From: a virus
Virus record (IMG/VR): IMGVR_UViG_3300044530_001128
Coordinates: 1 to 64,000 of that record
DNA: 64,000 nt
Reading direction: 5' to 3' (one strand)
Positions 8,601-16,777 of this stretch are shown here, in pieces. The translations under genes were made by a program, and so were the position numbers. The notes below the pieces were generated by a model that saw nothing but the letters and a program-made list of their open reading frames with translations, ran no database searches and was not told the origin of the DNA. Each line of letters opens with the position of its first letter. Positions within the stretch are counted from its first letter, which is position 1.

Positions 8601-10643
8601 ACCACGCTAACACTGGACCCGGCACCGACCACCAGCTACACAAAGCGTGAATGGTCCGTGTGGCGTAACGGCTCGCTGGTCGTGCATTCTGAAATGACCG
8701 TCGTGGACATGGACCTCGTCAATCCCGCGTCCGGGATTACCGAAACGGTCGAGACGGATTTGCTAACGTTTGCAAATCCTCTGCCGTTCGCCCCGCAGTC
8801 GGAAGCGATGTTCAATCTGCTATCGAACAACGTGGAGCCCCGCCAGTTTCGTATCTTGGTTAACAAGGAATTGGATAATCTCCAGTTCGAGATCACGGCT
8901 ATTGAGCATGATCCGACCAAGTACGCCCGCATCGAGAACAACATCCTTGTAACCCCGATCAAGAAACAGATCGACGTTAACACCCCGCTTACTCCTATTC
9001 CGTCGCTGACTGCCGTCGAACAGCTTTACAAGGCTAGCGGCGTGACTAAGAGCCGTATTACCGTAAGCTGGGAGGGCGACACCGATGCCCGGGTGACCCA
9101 CTACAAGCTACAGGTTCGGTTCAACGGGGCAGAGTGGCAAGACCTAGCCGTTACTCCGGGCACGTCCTTCACCATGGACAATACCGGTGTTGGCGAGTAC
9201 ATCTTCGGGGTCAAGAAGTACGGCACGTTCGTCCCTGCGACGGATTGGAAGTACGTCACAATCAATGCACTCGGCAAGTCGGCTCCCCCGGCGGATGTGG
9301 CTAACTTGACCGCAGTGCGTACAGTAAATGGCGTACAGTTGTCGTGGGACAAAGTAGTTGACCTCGATGTCGTCGGCTACGAAATCCGCGAAGGAGTTTC
9401 GTGGGATACCTACACGAAGGTGATCACTGCGGACCTCCGTGGCACGTCTTTCTATGTCCAGATTGACGACAAGCTAGACCATACGTTTCATGTCAAGGCT
9501 ATTGACGAGGTCCCGCAATACAGCACCAGCCCCGCTACCATTGTCACGTCGGTAAGTGCACCCGGCGATGTGACAGGGTTCGCGTCTATCCCTGACGACG
9601 ACCGCGTACAGTTTCGTTGGGACAAGGTACTTGGTGAAAACGTACGGTACGAAATCCGGGAAGGGGCTAGTTTTGGTTCGGGCGTACCGGTAGGCGTGTT
9701 CGGCGGCACCACCGCCAACGTCCTGTATCCTAATTCGGGCGACCGGATATTTTGGATTAAGGCGCTGTCGTCTGTCGGCCTGTACAGCGTCAATGCAGCC
9801 ACGACCTCCGTGCTTGTGCAATACGTTGTGAGCCGTAACGAGATATTCGAGGCGGTGCAGTCCGTACTTGGATGGCCCGGGGTACCCCACGAACTGGAAG
9901 TCAGCGCTGGGCAACTTAAATTCCCTAGCGCCAGTACCCAAATGGTGGGAACCTATTACTACGAATTTGACACGGGCCTTTACGCGAAGGTTCGTACGTG
10001 GCACGACTACAGCATCGCAGTCGATCTAGCCACTCCGACTTGGGCGGCGGCTACTTTCACTTGGAGTAGCCCGGACGCGCAAAACTTGGTATGGACACCG
10101 CGAGGGGACCTTGAAGGCTCCAGAGCGGAGAGCCGTATCTCTACCAAGTTGGCGACGATCCCCTCCCCCATTGTCGAAGCCTTTAGGCTCGATAATTCAA
10201 CCACTGGCATTAGGGGCACGACCATCGGGGCAAGCGCAGGTATCGCCTACGCCCCGGCTAGGTTCGCGGACGGTCTTGTGCTTGAACAGACGATGTCTGC
10301 GACATGGGCTATCGCTATCCCATCCACCTTCAACTACACCTTCACTATCAGGTTCACACCGCTGCCCTCAGAAGCCTGCCGTTACTGGAGAATATACAAC
10401 GGTGGGGGCGGTTGGCTGGAGCTTTGGTACTACGAAGACACGGCGGAAGTCGGCCTGCTCGGGAGCGACGGTAACGAAATAAAGTTGTCGCTTTCTCTTT
10501 TGGTCGATGATATAGTCACCTTCGGTGTCGCGCAGTCCAGCACACAACGCGGGTTCTATATCTCCAATCTCCGAAGCGGAGTATCTTTGCAAACGGTTGC
10601 AAATCATTCCGCCATCGGGGCGTTCACTCATATGGCAATCTAG
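5640..10643 (+). CDS. tail tip / host specificity protein, lambda gpJ-like
   Basis: 1667 residues, longer than lambda gpJ (1132). The N-terminal half has J-family features (SIRSKAIARFTEVLSEGPVKG, a TALYAQTDKGDL-like stretch, and a DMVTHRRYGCGRYI-like segment). Residues ~1180-1400 look like fibronectin type III-type repeats (LSWDKVVDLDVVGYEIREG, then RFRWDKVLGENVRYEIREG). The C-terminal ~150 residues look like an added beta-sandwich. Known role: central tip fibre that contacts the receptor. A partial copy (8759) and a full copy (10586) of the 18-bp palindrome lie inside, both in the shared frame. Confidence 0.88.
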   Translation: MPDGILPNRGVAVPQGAGGKSGSPAPQQQQVYRPVQTPDSIRSKAIARFTEVLSEGPVKGPKNAGQSFTFGGTPLQNGDGTYNYKGVFTDFRYGYPTQDPFVGLTDVETEVNVDQQAKASLNIAEKAVVTNGGSGYSSEPDVTFPNNPGMTGYATVSGGKVVSVTLTGFGANIVTATVPVTFTGGGGTGAAAYCTVGGGVIRTIANEDLDALRVTMRVDALYAQTDKGDLYGNSIQFRWQIKPNGEDWQLPDWPGLFSPLATGSLTTPVASGIAATVSTTLTKTGPWELKVEYTQAGLEGSGPWYELGSDSGQFTADKDLTGQVKTAYIERTFYTKTPAFGTTAYTFRIVKGTRVNVGYYSNDGVISISEKNMSPVDMQYRIALPAGKAPWQVRLQRFKKDATDTKIQDTFSWRSYTEITEARMMYADTACVNYTVDSQYFGNQISTRGVDMYGRIISVPSNYYPVDPNVRHVIGYNTNFTSNLSSALWNWDRSNVNMTSRTAVPASPTGYDSIMTSTAGNTLIVQSNPYTGSERQWTAVAIVNPNKGTTPLSRALRLGFGYTGPGASYVQWTPSTNAVTAAAGASWVVDDYDVTPLNDGYYRLRITVTATVDIVFTRAYLQVLATLTGETYCVSGITAVAGPNLLTFTETGDVNPATSNGPVLGARYGQDRYYDGLWDGSFKQEWTDNPAWCFHDMVTHRRYGCGRYINANAVDAAALYQIGKYCDELVPDGFGGVEPRFTLNVQIKNDEQAYTVLNTMVSAFRGILFWAAGYVGAAADMPRATQRLVSRANVVGGDFNYVGTARKARHSVASVKWVNPEDRWQNNYEIVEDPELVSRFGYNATSVVGFGVTSRGLARRLGLWILDTEKYASEMVTYKAGIDHIDAAPGEIISIADPAYAGIRQGGRLKGGATTTTATMDAPYTFNADEEYSATVQIPSWGKVTSTANVANITGVGTKFTYNIQVGDMFMFKDVPQQFKVTAVPGVTTLTLDPAPTTSYTKREWSVWRNGSLVVHSEMTVVDMDLVNPASGITETVETDLLTFANPLPFAPQSEAMFNLLSNNVEPRQFRILVNKELDNLQFEITAIEHDPTKYARIENNILVTPIKKQIDVNTPLTPIPSLTAVEQLYKASGVTKSRITVSWEGDTDARVTHYKLQVRFNGAEWQDLAVTPGTSFTMDNTGVGEYIFGVKKYGTFVPATDWKYVTINALGKSAPPADVANLTAVRTVNGVQLSWDKVVDLDVVGYEIREGVSWDTYTKVITADLRGTSFYVQIDDKLDHTFHVKAIDEVPQYSTSPATIVTSVSAPGDVTGFASIPDDDRVQFRWDKVLGENVRYEIREGASFGSGVPVGVFGGTTANVLYPNSGDRIFWIKALSSVGLYSVNAATTSVLVQYVVSRNEIFEAVQSVLGWPGVPHELEVSAGQLKFPSASTQMVGTYYYEFDTGLYAKVRTWHDYSIAVDLATPTWAAATFTWSSPDAQNLVWTPRGDLEGSRAESRISTKLATIPSPIVEAFRLDNSTTGIRGTTIGASAGIAYAPARFADGLVLEQTMSATWAIAIPSTFNYTFTIRFTPLPSEACRYWRIYNGGGGWLELWYYEDTAEVGLLGSDGNEIKLSLSLLVDDIVTFGVAQSSTQRGFYISNLRSGVSLQTVANHSAIGAFTHMAI
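8759..8776. repeat. 18-bp palindrome copy 4 (one mismatch)
   Basis: TTTGCTAACGTTTGCAAA in the J-like gene, read as L-L-T-F-A-N; differs from consensus at one half-site base. Confidence 0.7.
10586..10603. repeat. 18-bp palindrome copy 5
   Basis: TTTGCAAACGGTTGCAAA near the 3' end of the J-like gene, read as L-Q-T-V-A-N. Confidence 0.88.
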
Positions 10644-10655
10644 GAGGGACTAAAC

Positions 10656-11165
10656 GTGAATAGCATTCGGCAAGTTAGCGCAGCGGCACTGTCCGCACTG
10701 GCGAACAGGATCGGCGGACACGGGTTCGGGGAGCGACTGCCTCTCAAGGGCTCGTGGGAATTCATTCTCACCGACCGAGACGGTAAGGTTCAGGATTACC
10801 GCAAGAAGGACAACCTGATCACCGACGTGGGCTTCCAGTTCCTCGCTGACACGTCCTTCATCGCTTCCGGTCGCCCGGCCATCGGCAACTATACGGCCAT
10901 TGGCGCGACGGCAACGGCTCCCGCTGCTGGCAACACGGCGCTGGGATCGCAGCTTGCCCGTCAGACGAACACGTACAGCTACGCGGCCAAGGTTGCTACG
11001 CTGTCCACCACGTTCGCCGCTGGCACCGGCACCGGGGCGGTCGTGGAGGCTGGCATCCTCAATGCCTCTACTGCGGGCGTCCTGCTCAACCGTGTCACCT
11101 TCACGGTCATCAACAAGGGCGCGCTCGACACCCTCGCCGTGAACTTCACGCTCACGCTGTCGTAA
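10656..11165 (+). CDS. small virion/tail-associated protein
   Basis: 169 residues from a GTG start preceded by a strong AGGAGGG ribosome-binding site. The N-terminus has a KDNLITDVGFQFLADT stretch, a pattern I associate with phage tail proteins; the rest is Ala/Thr/Gly-rich beta structure ending in VNFTLTLS, as in virion surface domains. It lies between the J-like gene and the fibre genes and overlaps the next start by one base (TAATG). The exact position in the virion is unknown; a fibre-attachment or decoration role is inferred from context. Confidence 0.7.
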   Translation: MNSIRQVSAAALSALANRIGGHGFGERLPLKGSWEFILTDRDGKVQDYRKKDNLITDVGFQFLADTSFIASGRPAIGNYTAIGATATAPAAGNTALGSQLARQTNTYSYAAKVATLSTTFAAGTGTGAVVEAGILNASTAGVLLNRVTFTVINKGALDTLAVNFTLTLS

Positions 11166-13369
11166 TGACTACCACCAGCATTAGCGTAACCCCGGGCGCA
11201 GACTGGACTTGGGCCACGGCTACATGGCCGTGGGACGATGCGTACGCAGGGGCCTTTTGGTCCGCTGCGTACCCCGGGGACTACACGCTCGATGCTGGAG
11301 AATTTGTTGCGTCGCAGGGCAATTACCTGCAACTCAGCGGCGCGGCCGTAGGGACTTATCCCACAGATTTCCCTGCGGGTACTTATACCGCTATGACTTT
11401 CGAGGGGTGGTTTCGCACCAACGCAGCGCAGACAGGCGGCCCCACTGTTATGGTTATCGGGGCCATCAACAATTTCCTGTCGTTCAGTAACGATGTCCCC
11501 AATCGTCTACGCGTCAAGGTAGGCTCAGCCAATACCTTGGCGTACCTAGCGATCACCACTGGTGCGTGGTACCACGTTGCAGTGACGTATGATGCTAACG
11601 CTTTAGACGGTAACATTTTCAAAGTATATCTTAACGGGGCGTTAGCCTCGTCCAGCACTCTTGCATGGGCGTCTTACACCCCGGCGGCCGGGGCTAAGGT
11701 ATTGTTGCCCGCCTCCGCTACTTATACAGGGGCTCTACGAGGTGTGCGGATATGGAACTACGCCCGTTCGCAGAAAGAGATCAATGACTGGCGGTTCCGT
11801 AACGCCAATAGTCTTGACCCGCGCCTGCTGTTCCATGTTCCCGTCATTCAGGATGACCATCAGAACGAGAAACAGGCGGCTACGGCTAATCAATTAAAAG
11901 TAACGGACACTATGGCTTCTCCGTGGAGCCTCGTGCGTTCCACTAAAACTAATAACGCCGCCACTGATCCGCTAGGCGGCAACACTGCTATTAAACTTGC
12001 GGTGGATGCGTCGGGCACTACCTCCCATTATGTGCGCTATCAGGCAACAGCCGACGTAGATTTGTGGACTTTTGAAGTCTTTGTTAAGGCCGCAGAAATG
12101 CGATACGTGTGGCTTGCCATCGACCTCGGCTTTATCGGCGGCGGCAATCAGTATCTATTCTTTGACATGTTGACAGGAGTATTCACCACTGCCCCGGACT
12201 CCCGGTATCCCTATTACTCTTCGTTGGATGTCGGGAATGGGTGGTATGTGCTTACCCTGACTGGAAATATCGTGAATGCCGTTGCAGATTATCTCTACAT
12301 CGGCGCGGCCGACACGCCCACAAGTACGGTCACTACCGCAGCGGTCGGCTCTGGCATCTACGTGTGGGGTCCCCAATGGGAGAAGGGTTTCCCCACGCCG
12401 TATGCCGCAAACCCTACCAGTACGGCTGGCGGCACTCCGCGCACCGCAGATCGGCCCGCTATTGGAACTAACACGTTTGGGCAGGACGGCGGGGGTATCG
12501 ATGCCGTCTACAAGGATACCGTGAAAGGTAACTTTGCCGAGACACTAACTCTTGCCGAAGTAGGATGGCGCGGACCCGAGGGTAACTACCCCGAGACGCT
12601 GGCCGTTGCCGAAGTGTACAGCGATTTGTTCAACGCGATCATGAATATCGGAGAGACGGTCAATTTTGCAGACGTTTGCAAAAAAGACGCCAGTATTATC
12701 AAGGCCGAGGTAATGGCTCTCGCGGAAGTTATTCGTAAAGGACCGGGATTGAATGTAGGCGAAACACTCGCCCTTGCGGAGAGTTATACCGCAGCCGCAG
12801 GCTTCATACGCGTTATCGCGGAAACGCTGAACATAGTTGACGCGGTTCGTAAAAATCCCACCAAGAATGTTCCAGAACTTCTACGAGCGATTGACTACAT
12901 TCTACGCAAAGGGGATGGCGTACTAGCCGACGCGTCCTTCGAGAATGTATTCCTTACCCCGGAAGCGTTCATTGCTAGGTTTGTTGATCCAGTGCCGCCG
13001 GGATACACTGGCTGGACGCAATTTCTGCCGGGTGATTACGAGTACAAAACCGCCCTAGTTGAAACTAAGCTCATTAGGGAGCATTTGACGCAGGACACCC
13101 GACTTACCCGCTCAGAGATACGAGCCGATATGCCCGACTTGCTGGAGAGCGGGGAATACACGGTGGCGTTGACTTCTGGCACCGAGACGGTATCGCTTAC
13201 CAAACCGTTTACTGCGGTAAACGATGTGCAGATCACAGGTGTATCGGGGGCGGTGGTTACTACCCCTCGGGTGCCCAGCTACACGACTACAGGCTTCAAC
13301 ATCGAACTTAGAGACTCGGCTAATGTACGCCAAGTCGGCGTTATCCGTTATACTGTGAGGGGGTACTAG
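11165..13369 (+). CDS. tail fibre / adhesin with LamG-like lectin fold
   Basis: 734 residues. Residues ~70-220 resemble a concanavalin A/LamG-like jelly roll (FEGWFRTNAA, WYHVAVTYDANALDGNIFKV, LRGVRIWNYARSQKEI), a carbohydrate-binding fold common in receptor-binding phage proteins. A second beta-rich region follows (~235-420). Residues ~455-585 hold an imperfect repeat of roughly 20-27 residues with the core ETLxLAEV (FAETLTLAEV, YPETLAVAEV, VGETLALAES, IAETLNIVDA), perhaps a fibrous stalk. The C-terminal ~120 residues resemble a phage-baseplate-type beta domain. It overlaps the previous stop by one base. A diverged 18-bp palindrome lies at 12665. Confidence 0.75.
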   Translation: MTTTSISVTPGADWTWATATWPWDDAYAGAFWSAAYPGDYTLDAGEFVASQGNYLQLSGAAVGTYPTDFPAGTYTAMTFEGWFRTNAAQTGGPTVMVIGAINNFLSFSNDVPNRLRVKVGSANTLAYLAITTGAWYHVAVTYDANALDGNIFKVYLNGALASSSTLAWASYTPAAGAKVLLPASATYTGALRGVRIWNYARSQKEINDWRFRNANSLDPRLLFHVPVIQDDHQNEKQAATANQLKVTDTMASPWSLVRSTKTNNAATDPLGGNTAIKLAVDASGTTSHYVRYQATADVDLWTFEVFVKAAEMRYVWLAIDLGFIGGGNQYLFFDMLTGVFTTAPDSRYPYYSSLDVGNGWYVLTLTGNIVNAVADYLYIGAADTPTSTVTTAAVGSGIYVWGPQWEKGFPTPYAANPTSTAGGTPRTADRPAIGTNTFGQDGGGIDAVYKDTVKGNFAETLTLAEVGWRGPEGNYPETLAVAEVYSDLFNAIMNIGETVNFADVCKKDASIIKAEVMALAEVIRKGPGLNVGETLALAESYTAAAGFIRVIAETLNIVDAVRKNPTKNVPELLRAIDYILRKGDGVLADASFENVFLTPEAFIARFVDPVPPGYTGWTQFLPGDYEYKTALVETKLIREHLTQDTRLTRSEIRADMPDLLESGEYTVALTSGTETVSLTKPFTAVNDVQITGVSGAVVTTPRVPSYTTTGFNIELRDSANVRQVGVIRYTVRGY
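12665..12682. repeat. 18-bp palindrome copy 6 (out-of-pattern frame)
   Basis: TTTGCAGACGTTTGCAAA in the LamG-like fibre gene. The only intragenic copy not read in the usual frame; here it encodes F-A-D-V-C-K. Confidence 0.7.
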
Positions 13370-13372
13370 GCA

Positions 13373-14407
13373 ATGCAAAGCTTCACTGTTCTGGCGACGA
13401 GCGACACGCTTTCCACCAGTCGCACGTACCTGAATGACAACTTCACGACGCTGAATTCGAACAACTCAGGCACGTCGTTCCCCGCTACCAATCTCGTCGT
13501 CGGTATGTTCTGTTACCGCACCGATTTGGGGGCCACGTACCAACTCAAGTCCACCGGCCCCTCCGTATGGGTGCTGATGTTCGACAACGACGAGACGTAC
13601 CTGTCCCAGCAGGGTGGCGATGCTCGCTACGCCTACGATTACGCAAGTACGGTTGCTAAGTTGGGGTTCGCTCCCGCCAACAAGACCGGCGATACGTTCA
13701 CCGGCCCTGTGGTGGTGCAGGCCCCGGTGGCTGCTGACGCAGCGTCCTATGTGCTTGCTGACGGCGGCTACAACGCGTTTGTGCTGTTCGGTACCCGTGC
13801 GTCGCTCATGCGTTGGGGCATATTCAAGAATGCCATCGCGGAAGGCGGCAGCAACGCCGGTTCCAATCTGCAGATCGCCCGGTACAATGACGCCGGGTCC
13901 TATCTGGGCCTGCCATTCGAAATCACTCGCTCGACTGGTAGGGTGACATTCGAAACCGCGCCCTACGTCGGCGCAGACAAAATCTGGCATCAAGGCAATG
14001 ACGGTGCCGCCTCGGGGCTGGACGCCGACACCATCGACGGGGTGGACAGCGCTACCCTTCTGATGACGGGCACCGAGAAACAGACCACCGCCCGTATCTA
14101 CCCGGCCGTGACCGCGCTGACTGACGGCGCGACCATCACATGGAACCTGTCGCTTGGGCCTATGGCTACTGTGACGCTCGGCGGCAACCGCACGCTGGCG
14201 TTCTCCGGTACGATCCGCGCCGGTACCTATGTCCTCAAGGTGAAACAGGACGCCACGGGTAGCCGTACGCTGGCCTACCCCGCCACGGTCAAGACTGCTG
14301 GCGCGGCGGGTATCACGCTATCCACCGGGGTCAACAAAGAGGACATCATCACGTTCGTGTCGGACGGCACGAACATGTATGCCGTCTGCGTTAACGACTT
14401 GAGGTAG
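13373..14407 (+). CDS. tail fibre protein
   Basis: 344 residues. The segment GLDADTIDGVDSATLL (about residue 215) matches the short repeat found in many trimeric phage tail fibres, and LGFAPANKTGDTFTGPVVV resembles T4 gp37/lambda Stf-type fibre motifs. The C-terminal ~110 residues look like a beta-rich tip. It starts three bases after the previous stop and is followed by the Gly-rich adhesin gene, so these two may form one receptor-binding unit (inference). No chaperone gene was recognised. Confidence 0.8.
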   Translation: MQSFTVLATSDTLSTSRTYLNDNFTTLNSNNSGTSFPATNLVVGMFCYRTDLGATYQLKSTGPSVWVLMFDNDETYLSQQGGDARYAYDYASTVAKLGFAPANKTGDTFTGPVVVQAPVAADAASYVLADGGYNAFVLFGTRASLMRWGIFKNAIAEGGSNAGSNLQIARYNDAGSYLGLPFEITRSTGRVTFETAPYVGADKIWHQGNDGAASGLDADTIDGVDSATLLMTGTEKQTTARIYPAVTALTDGATITWNLSLGPMATVTLGGNRTLAFSGTIRAGTYVLKVKQDATGSRTLAYPATVKTAGAAGITLSTGVNKEDIITFVSDGTNMYAVCVNDLR

Positions 14408-14413
14408 GCCGCT

Positions 14414-15190
14414 ATGCTCATGCAAACCCCGATGGGATTTTTCGGAAAGACGGAATTCAAGGTTTCCGTCACCACGGCCATCAGCCAGACCAGTTTGCGT
14501 ACGCTTGCAAATAATGCAGGGTACGGCGGCGGCGGACCCTGCACGATCACGATCACTGGTACGGGCTCGATAAAGTCGAACTCTACCGCCACTCCTTCGC
14601 TCACGCGAGGTACGTGGCCCGCAGGTGTCGTACCGACGTTGATCATACTGTCAGGCGGCAAAATCGAAGGCTGCGACGGAGCCCACGGCAACGGCGGCGC
14701 TGGTGGAATATTCGGTGTTGCAGACGCGTCTAATGGCGGTGCTGGCGGCGCTGGCGGCCTTGCCCTGTCTGTCGACAGTGATGTCACCATCGACAATGCT
14801 GGCCTTATAAACGGAGGCAAGGGAGGCGGTGGCGGTGGCGGCGGCGGGAACTGGACAGGGACCAGCACACCCGACCCCTTGAGTGTCTACGCTCAAGGCG
14901 GGGCGGGAGGCAACGCGCCGGGCGGGACTGGCGTAGCAGGTTCCGTAAACACCAATGGCCCTCTTACCTCCACAGGAGGCACCGGAGGCAACGCTGGTGC
15001 GCAAGGCGCAGCGGGAGGCGCTGGCGGCGCTGGAAGTAACGGTGGCACGGGCTCCTCCTCCGGTGGCGGCACGGATACTTGGGGCACCATCGGCCTTGGG
15101 GGCTCGGGCGGGGCCGGGGGCGGGGCCGTAGTCGGCAACGCTTTTATCACATGGCTCGCCACCGGTACGCGCAATGGCAGCATCACGTAA
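14414..15190 (+). CDS. glycine-rich receptor-binding (adhesin-like) protein
   Basis: 258 residues with several runs of Gly-Gly-X (GNGGAGG, GGAGGAGGLAL, a nine-Gly run near residue 140, GGTGGNAGAQGAAGGAGGAG). Runs like this form the polyglycine type II sandwich of T-even/S16 gp38 adhesins, where variable loops between the Gly stretches contact the receptor. The first ~85 residues (TISQTSLRTLANN..GPCTITITGTGSI) look like a fibre-attachment part. Position after a fibre gene supports an adhesin role, but I cannot separate gp38-like from other Gly-rich virion proteins by eye. A weak 18-bp palindrome lies at 14494. Confidence 0.7.
   Translation: MLMQTPMGFFGKTEFKVSVTTAISQTSLRTLANNAGYGGGGPCTITITGTGSIKSNSTATPSLTRGTWPAGVVPTLIILSGGKIEGCDGAHGNGGAGGIFGVADASNGGAGGAGGLALSVDSDVTIDNAGLINGGKGGGGGGGGGNWTGTSTPDPLSVYAQGGAGGNAPGGTGVAGSVNTNGPLTSTGGTGGNAGAQGAAGGAGGAGSNGGTGSSSGGGTDTWGTIGLGGSGGAGGGAVVGNAFITWLATGTRNGSIT
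14494..14511. repeat. 18-bp palindrome copy 7 (diverged)
   Basis: TTTGCGTACGCTTGCAAA in the Gly-rich gene, read as L-R-T-L-A-N. Left half degenerate but same frame as other copies. Confidence 0.6.
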
Positions 15191-15230
15191 AGTACGCTAC
15201 AATCTCTAACCCTAACAGGAGTGACCTATC

Positions 15231-16118
15231 ATGTCTCCACTGGACGATCTTAACAAGCCTGTATCGGCCGACGAGTTCTTCAACACCGATCTGGCCGCGA
15301 GGAAGATTTCCGATTTCGACTACGCCGCCGCCGCGCAGCTTGTGCCCTGCGACGAGCCCACGATCCGGACGGTTGTGCAGGTCGAAGCGGGCAGCGAAGG
15401 CTACCTGTCCGATGGCCGCCCCAAGATTTTGTACGAAGCTCACTACTTCGGACATCTGACGCAGCACCGTTTCGCGCAGTATAGCAATATCTCAGCGTAC
15501 TCGTGGGATCGCAGCCTGTACGGCGCTGCCGGGGCGAACCAGTACCGTCGCCTAGAAGCTGCGATGGCGCTGGACGCCGACGCGGCGCTACGCTCCTGTT
15601 CTTGGGGCCTGCCCCAAATCATGGGCGACAACTACAAGATGCTCGGCTACGACACGGTCAACGCCATGGTCCGGTCGGCCGTGCGCTCGGCTCGCGATCA
15701 ATTGCTGCAGTTCGTGCGGTTCATCAAGGCCAACGGCCTCGCTGACGAGTTGCAGGAACAGCGCTGGGCAGACTTCGCCCGGGTGTACAACGGCCCCGGC
15801 TACGCGCAGAACGCGTATGACACGAAGCTGGAACAGGCTCACCGCACGATGGTCGCCCGGTTCTCGGGCAACATGATGATCGCCAACGACAAGGTTGCGA
15901 CCGGCGCGAGCGGAGCCGACGTACACCGCATGCAGGTCATGCAGGCACAGACCGTCCTCAACGCCGAGGCGTACGCCTACCCGGCCCTCACCGTGGACGG
16001 CTATCTCGGGGCGAAGACCGCCGCCGCGCTGCGCCAGTTCCAACTGCATTCGGGCCTCCCGGGCACCGGCCAACTGGATTGGTATACCCAGAAAGCGCTC
16101 GGTATCGTGCAGGGATAA
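15231..16118 (+). CDS. endolysin: N-acetylmuramidase with C-terminal peptidoglycan-binding domain
   Basis: 295 residues. Residues ~20-205 match the phage N-acetylmuramidase (DUF3380) pattern: VVQVEAGSEGYL with the candidate catalytic Glu, KILYEAHYFG, SWGLPQIMGDNY, and FARVYNGPGYA. Residues ~225-295 form a PG_binding_1-like domain (TVDGYLGAKTAAALRQFQ). There is no signal peptide, so export would rely on the holin. An AACAGGAG ribosome-binding site lies upstream. It is the first gene of the lysis cassette and is followed by a terminator/promoter element. Confidence 0.92.
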   Translation: MSPLDDLNKPVSADEFFNTDLAARKISDFDYAAAAQLVPCDEPTIRTVVQVEAGSEGYLSDGRPKILYEAHYFGHLTQHRFAQYSNISAYSWDRSLYGAAGANQYRRLEAAMALDADAALRSCSWGLPQIMGDNYKMLGYDTVNAMVRSAVRSARDQLLQFVRFIKANGLADELQEQRWADFARVYNGPGYAQNAYDTKLEQAHRTMVARFSGNMMIANDKVATGASGADVHRMQVMQAQTVLNAEAYAYPALTVDGYLGAKTAAALRQFQLHSGLPGTGQLDWYTQKALGIVQG

Positions 16119-16144
16119 TTCCCTCGCTGGTCCCACAATAAATG

Positions 16145-16172
16145 TTGACAAACCGAAGGCTACCACTACTAT
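16145..16172 (+). promoter_or_regulatory. sigma70-like promoter overlapping a terminator
   Basis: TTGACA (16145-16150), 16-bp spacer, TACTAT (16167-16172). The -10 lies at the loop edge of the terminator hairpin at 16156-16185. Probably starts the holin/spanin operon. Confidence 0.6.
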
Positions 16173-16192
16173 GAGTGGTAGCCTTTAATGTT
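16156..16192 (+). terminator. intrinsic terminator after endolysin
   Basis: AAGGCTACCACT pairs with AGTGGTAGCCTT around a 6-nt loop; TTTAATGTTT follows. Shares bases with the promoter at 16145. Confidence 0.75.
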
Positions 16193-16216
16193 TCTAACAC
16201 GGACACATAAGTCCTA

Positions 16217-16234
16217 TTTGCAAACGAATGCAAA
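16217..16234. repeat. 18-bp palindrome copy 8
   Basis: TTTGCAAACGAATGCAAA, intergenic, about 35 bp downstream of the predicted start point of the 16145 promoter. Confidence 0.85.
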
Positions 16235-16246
16235 CGCAGGCCGCCC

Positions 16247-16522
16247 GTGACTATCTTCGACATACCCATTAAAGAGTGGATCGCGTTATATGGTCCTCTA
16301 GGAGCGCTAGCTATTTCTGGCTGGGCGGTCGCTATCATTGGCATTCGCACCCTGTGGGCCGCGTGGCAGAAGGACAACGCCCACAATAACACTATCATAG
16401 CGAAGCAGACAGAGAGTCTGCAGCGTCTTTCCGACACTGTTGAGAGGTTCGGTAACGATCAGCGGGAACTGATCATTATCGTACGCAGCATGTCGTTGAA
16501 TAGAGGCCATGGGGGCCGATAA
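16247..16522 (+). CDS. membrane protein with coiled coil (holin/antiholin-like)
   Basis: 91 residues from a GTG start. One hydrophobic segment (residues ~12-36, LYGPLGALAISGWAVAIIGI) followed by a polar, heptad-like region (IIAKQTESLQRLSDTVERF). It lies directly after the endolysin and before two further membrane proteins, so a holin-related or accessory lysis role is inferred from place and topology. Overlaps the next start by one base. Confidence 0.65.
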   Translation: MTIFDIPIKEWIALYGPLGALAISGWAVAIIGIRTLWAAWQKDNAHNNTIIAKQTESLQRLSDTVERFGNDQRELIIIVRSMSLNRGHGGR

Positions 16523-16773
16523 TGCCAAAGGTAGGCTTCTGGAAAATAGTCGGCGCGTCTCTCTTGGGGGAAAAACACGCTGTCGATCTTATGCGCAAGA
16601 TGCCAGAGGAGCGGGAGTACAAGGACCGCAAACTTGCGGCAGCTAACGCGTTGGTCCGAAGCGATGGTGTGGTGGCGCAGGCCCGACAAATGAGACAAGA
16701 GCGTGGGCAGATCGACCGCGTATTGGTCGATGCGGGGTGGGTATTCCGACCCAAGAGTAATGAGGGCGACTGA
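16522..16773 (+). CDS. small charged protein in lysis cassette
   Basis: 83 residues, not recognised. It is basic and mainly helical (LMRKMPEEREYKDRKLAAANALV, shown in part), with no convincing membrane segment beyond a weak amphipathic N-terminus. Its start overlaps the upstream stop (TAATG), and the holin-like gene follows four bases after its stop, so it is translated with the lysis genes. Confidence 0.6.
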   Translation: MPKVGFWKIVGASLLGEKHAVDLMRKMPEEREYKDRKLAAANALVRSDGVVAQARQMRQERGQIDRVLVDAGWVFRPKSNEGD

Positions 16774-16777
16774 TCCA

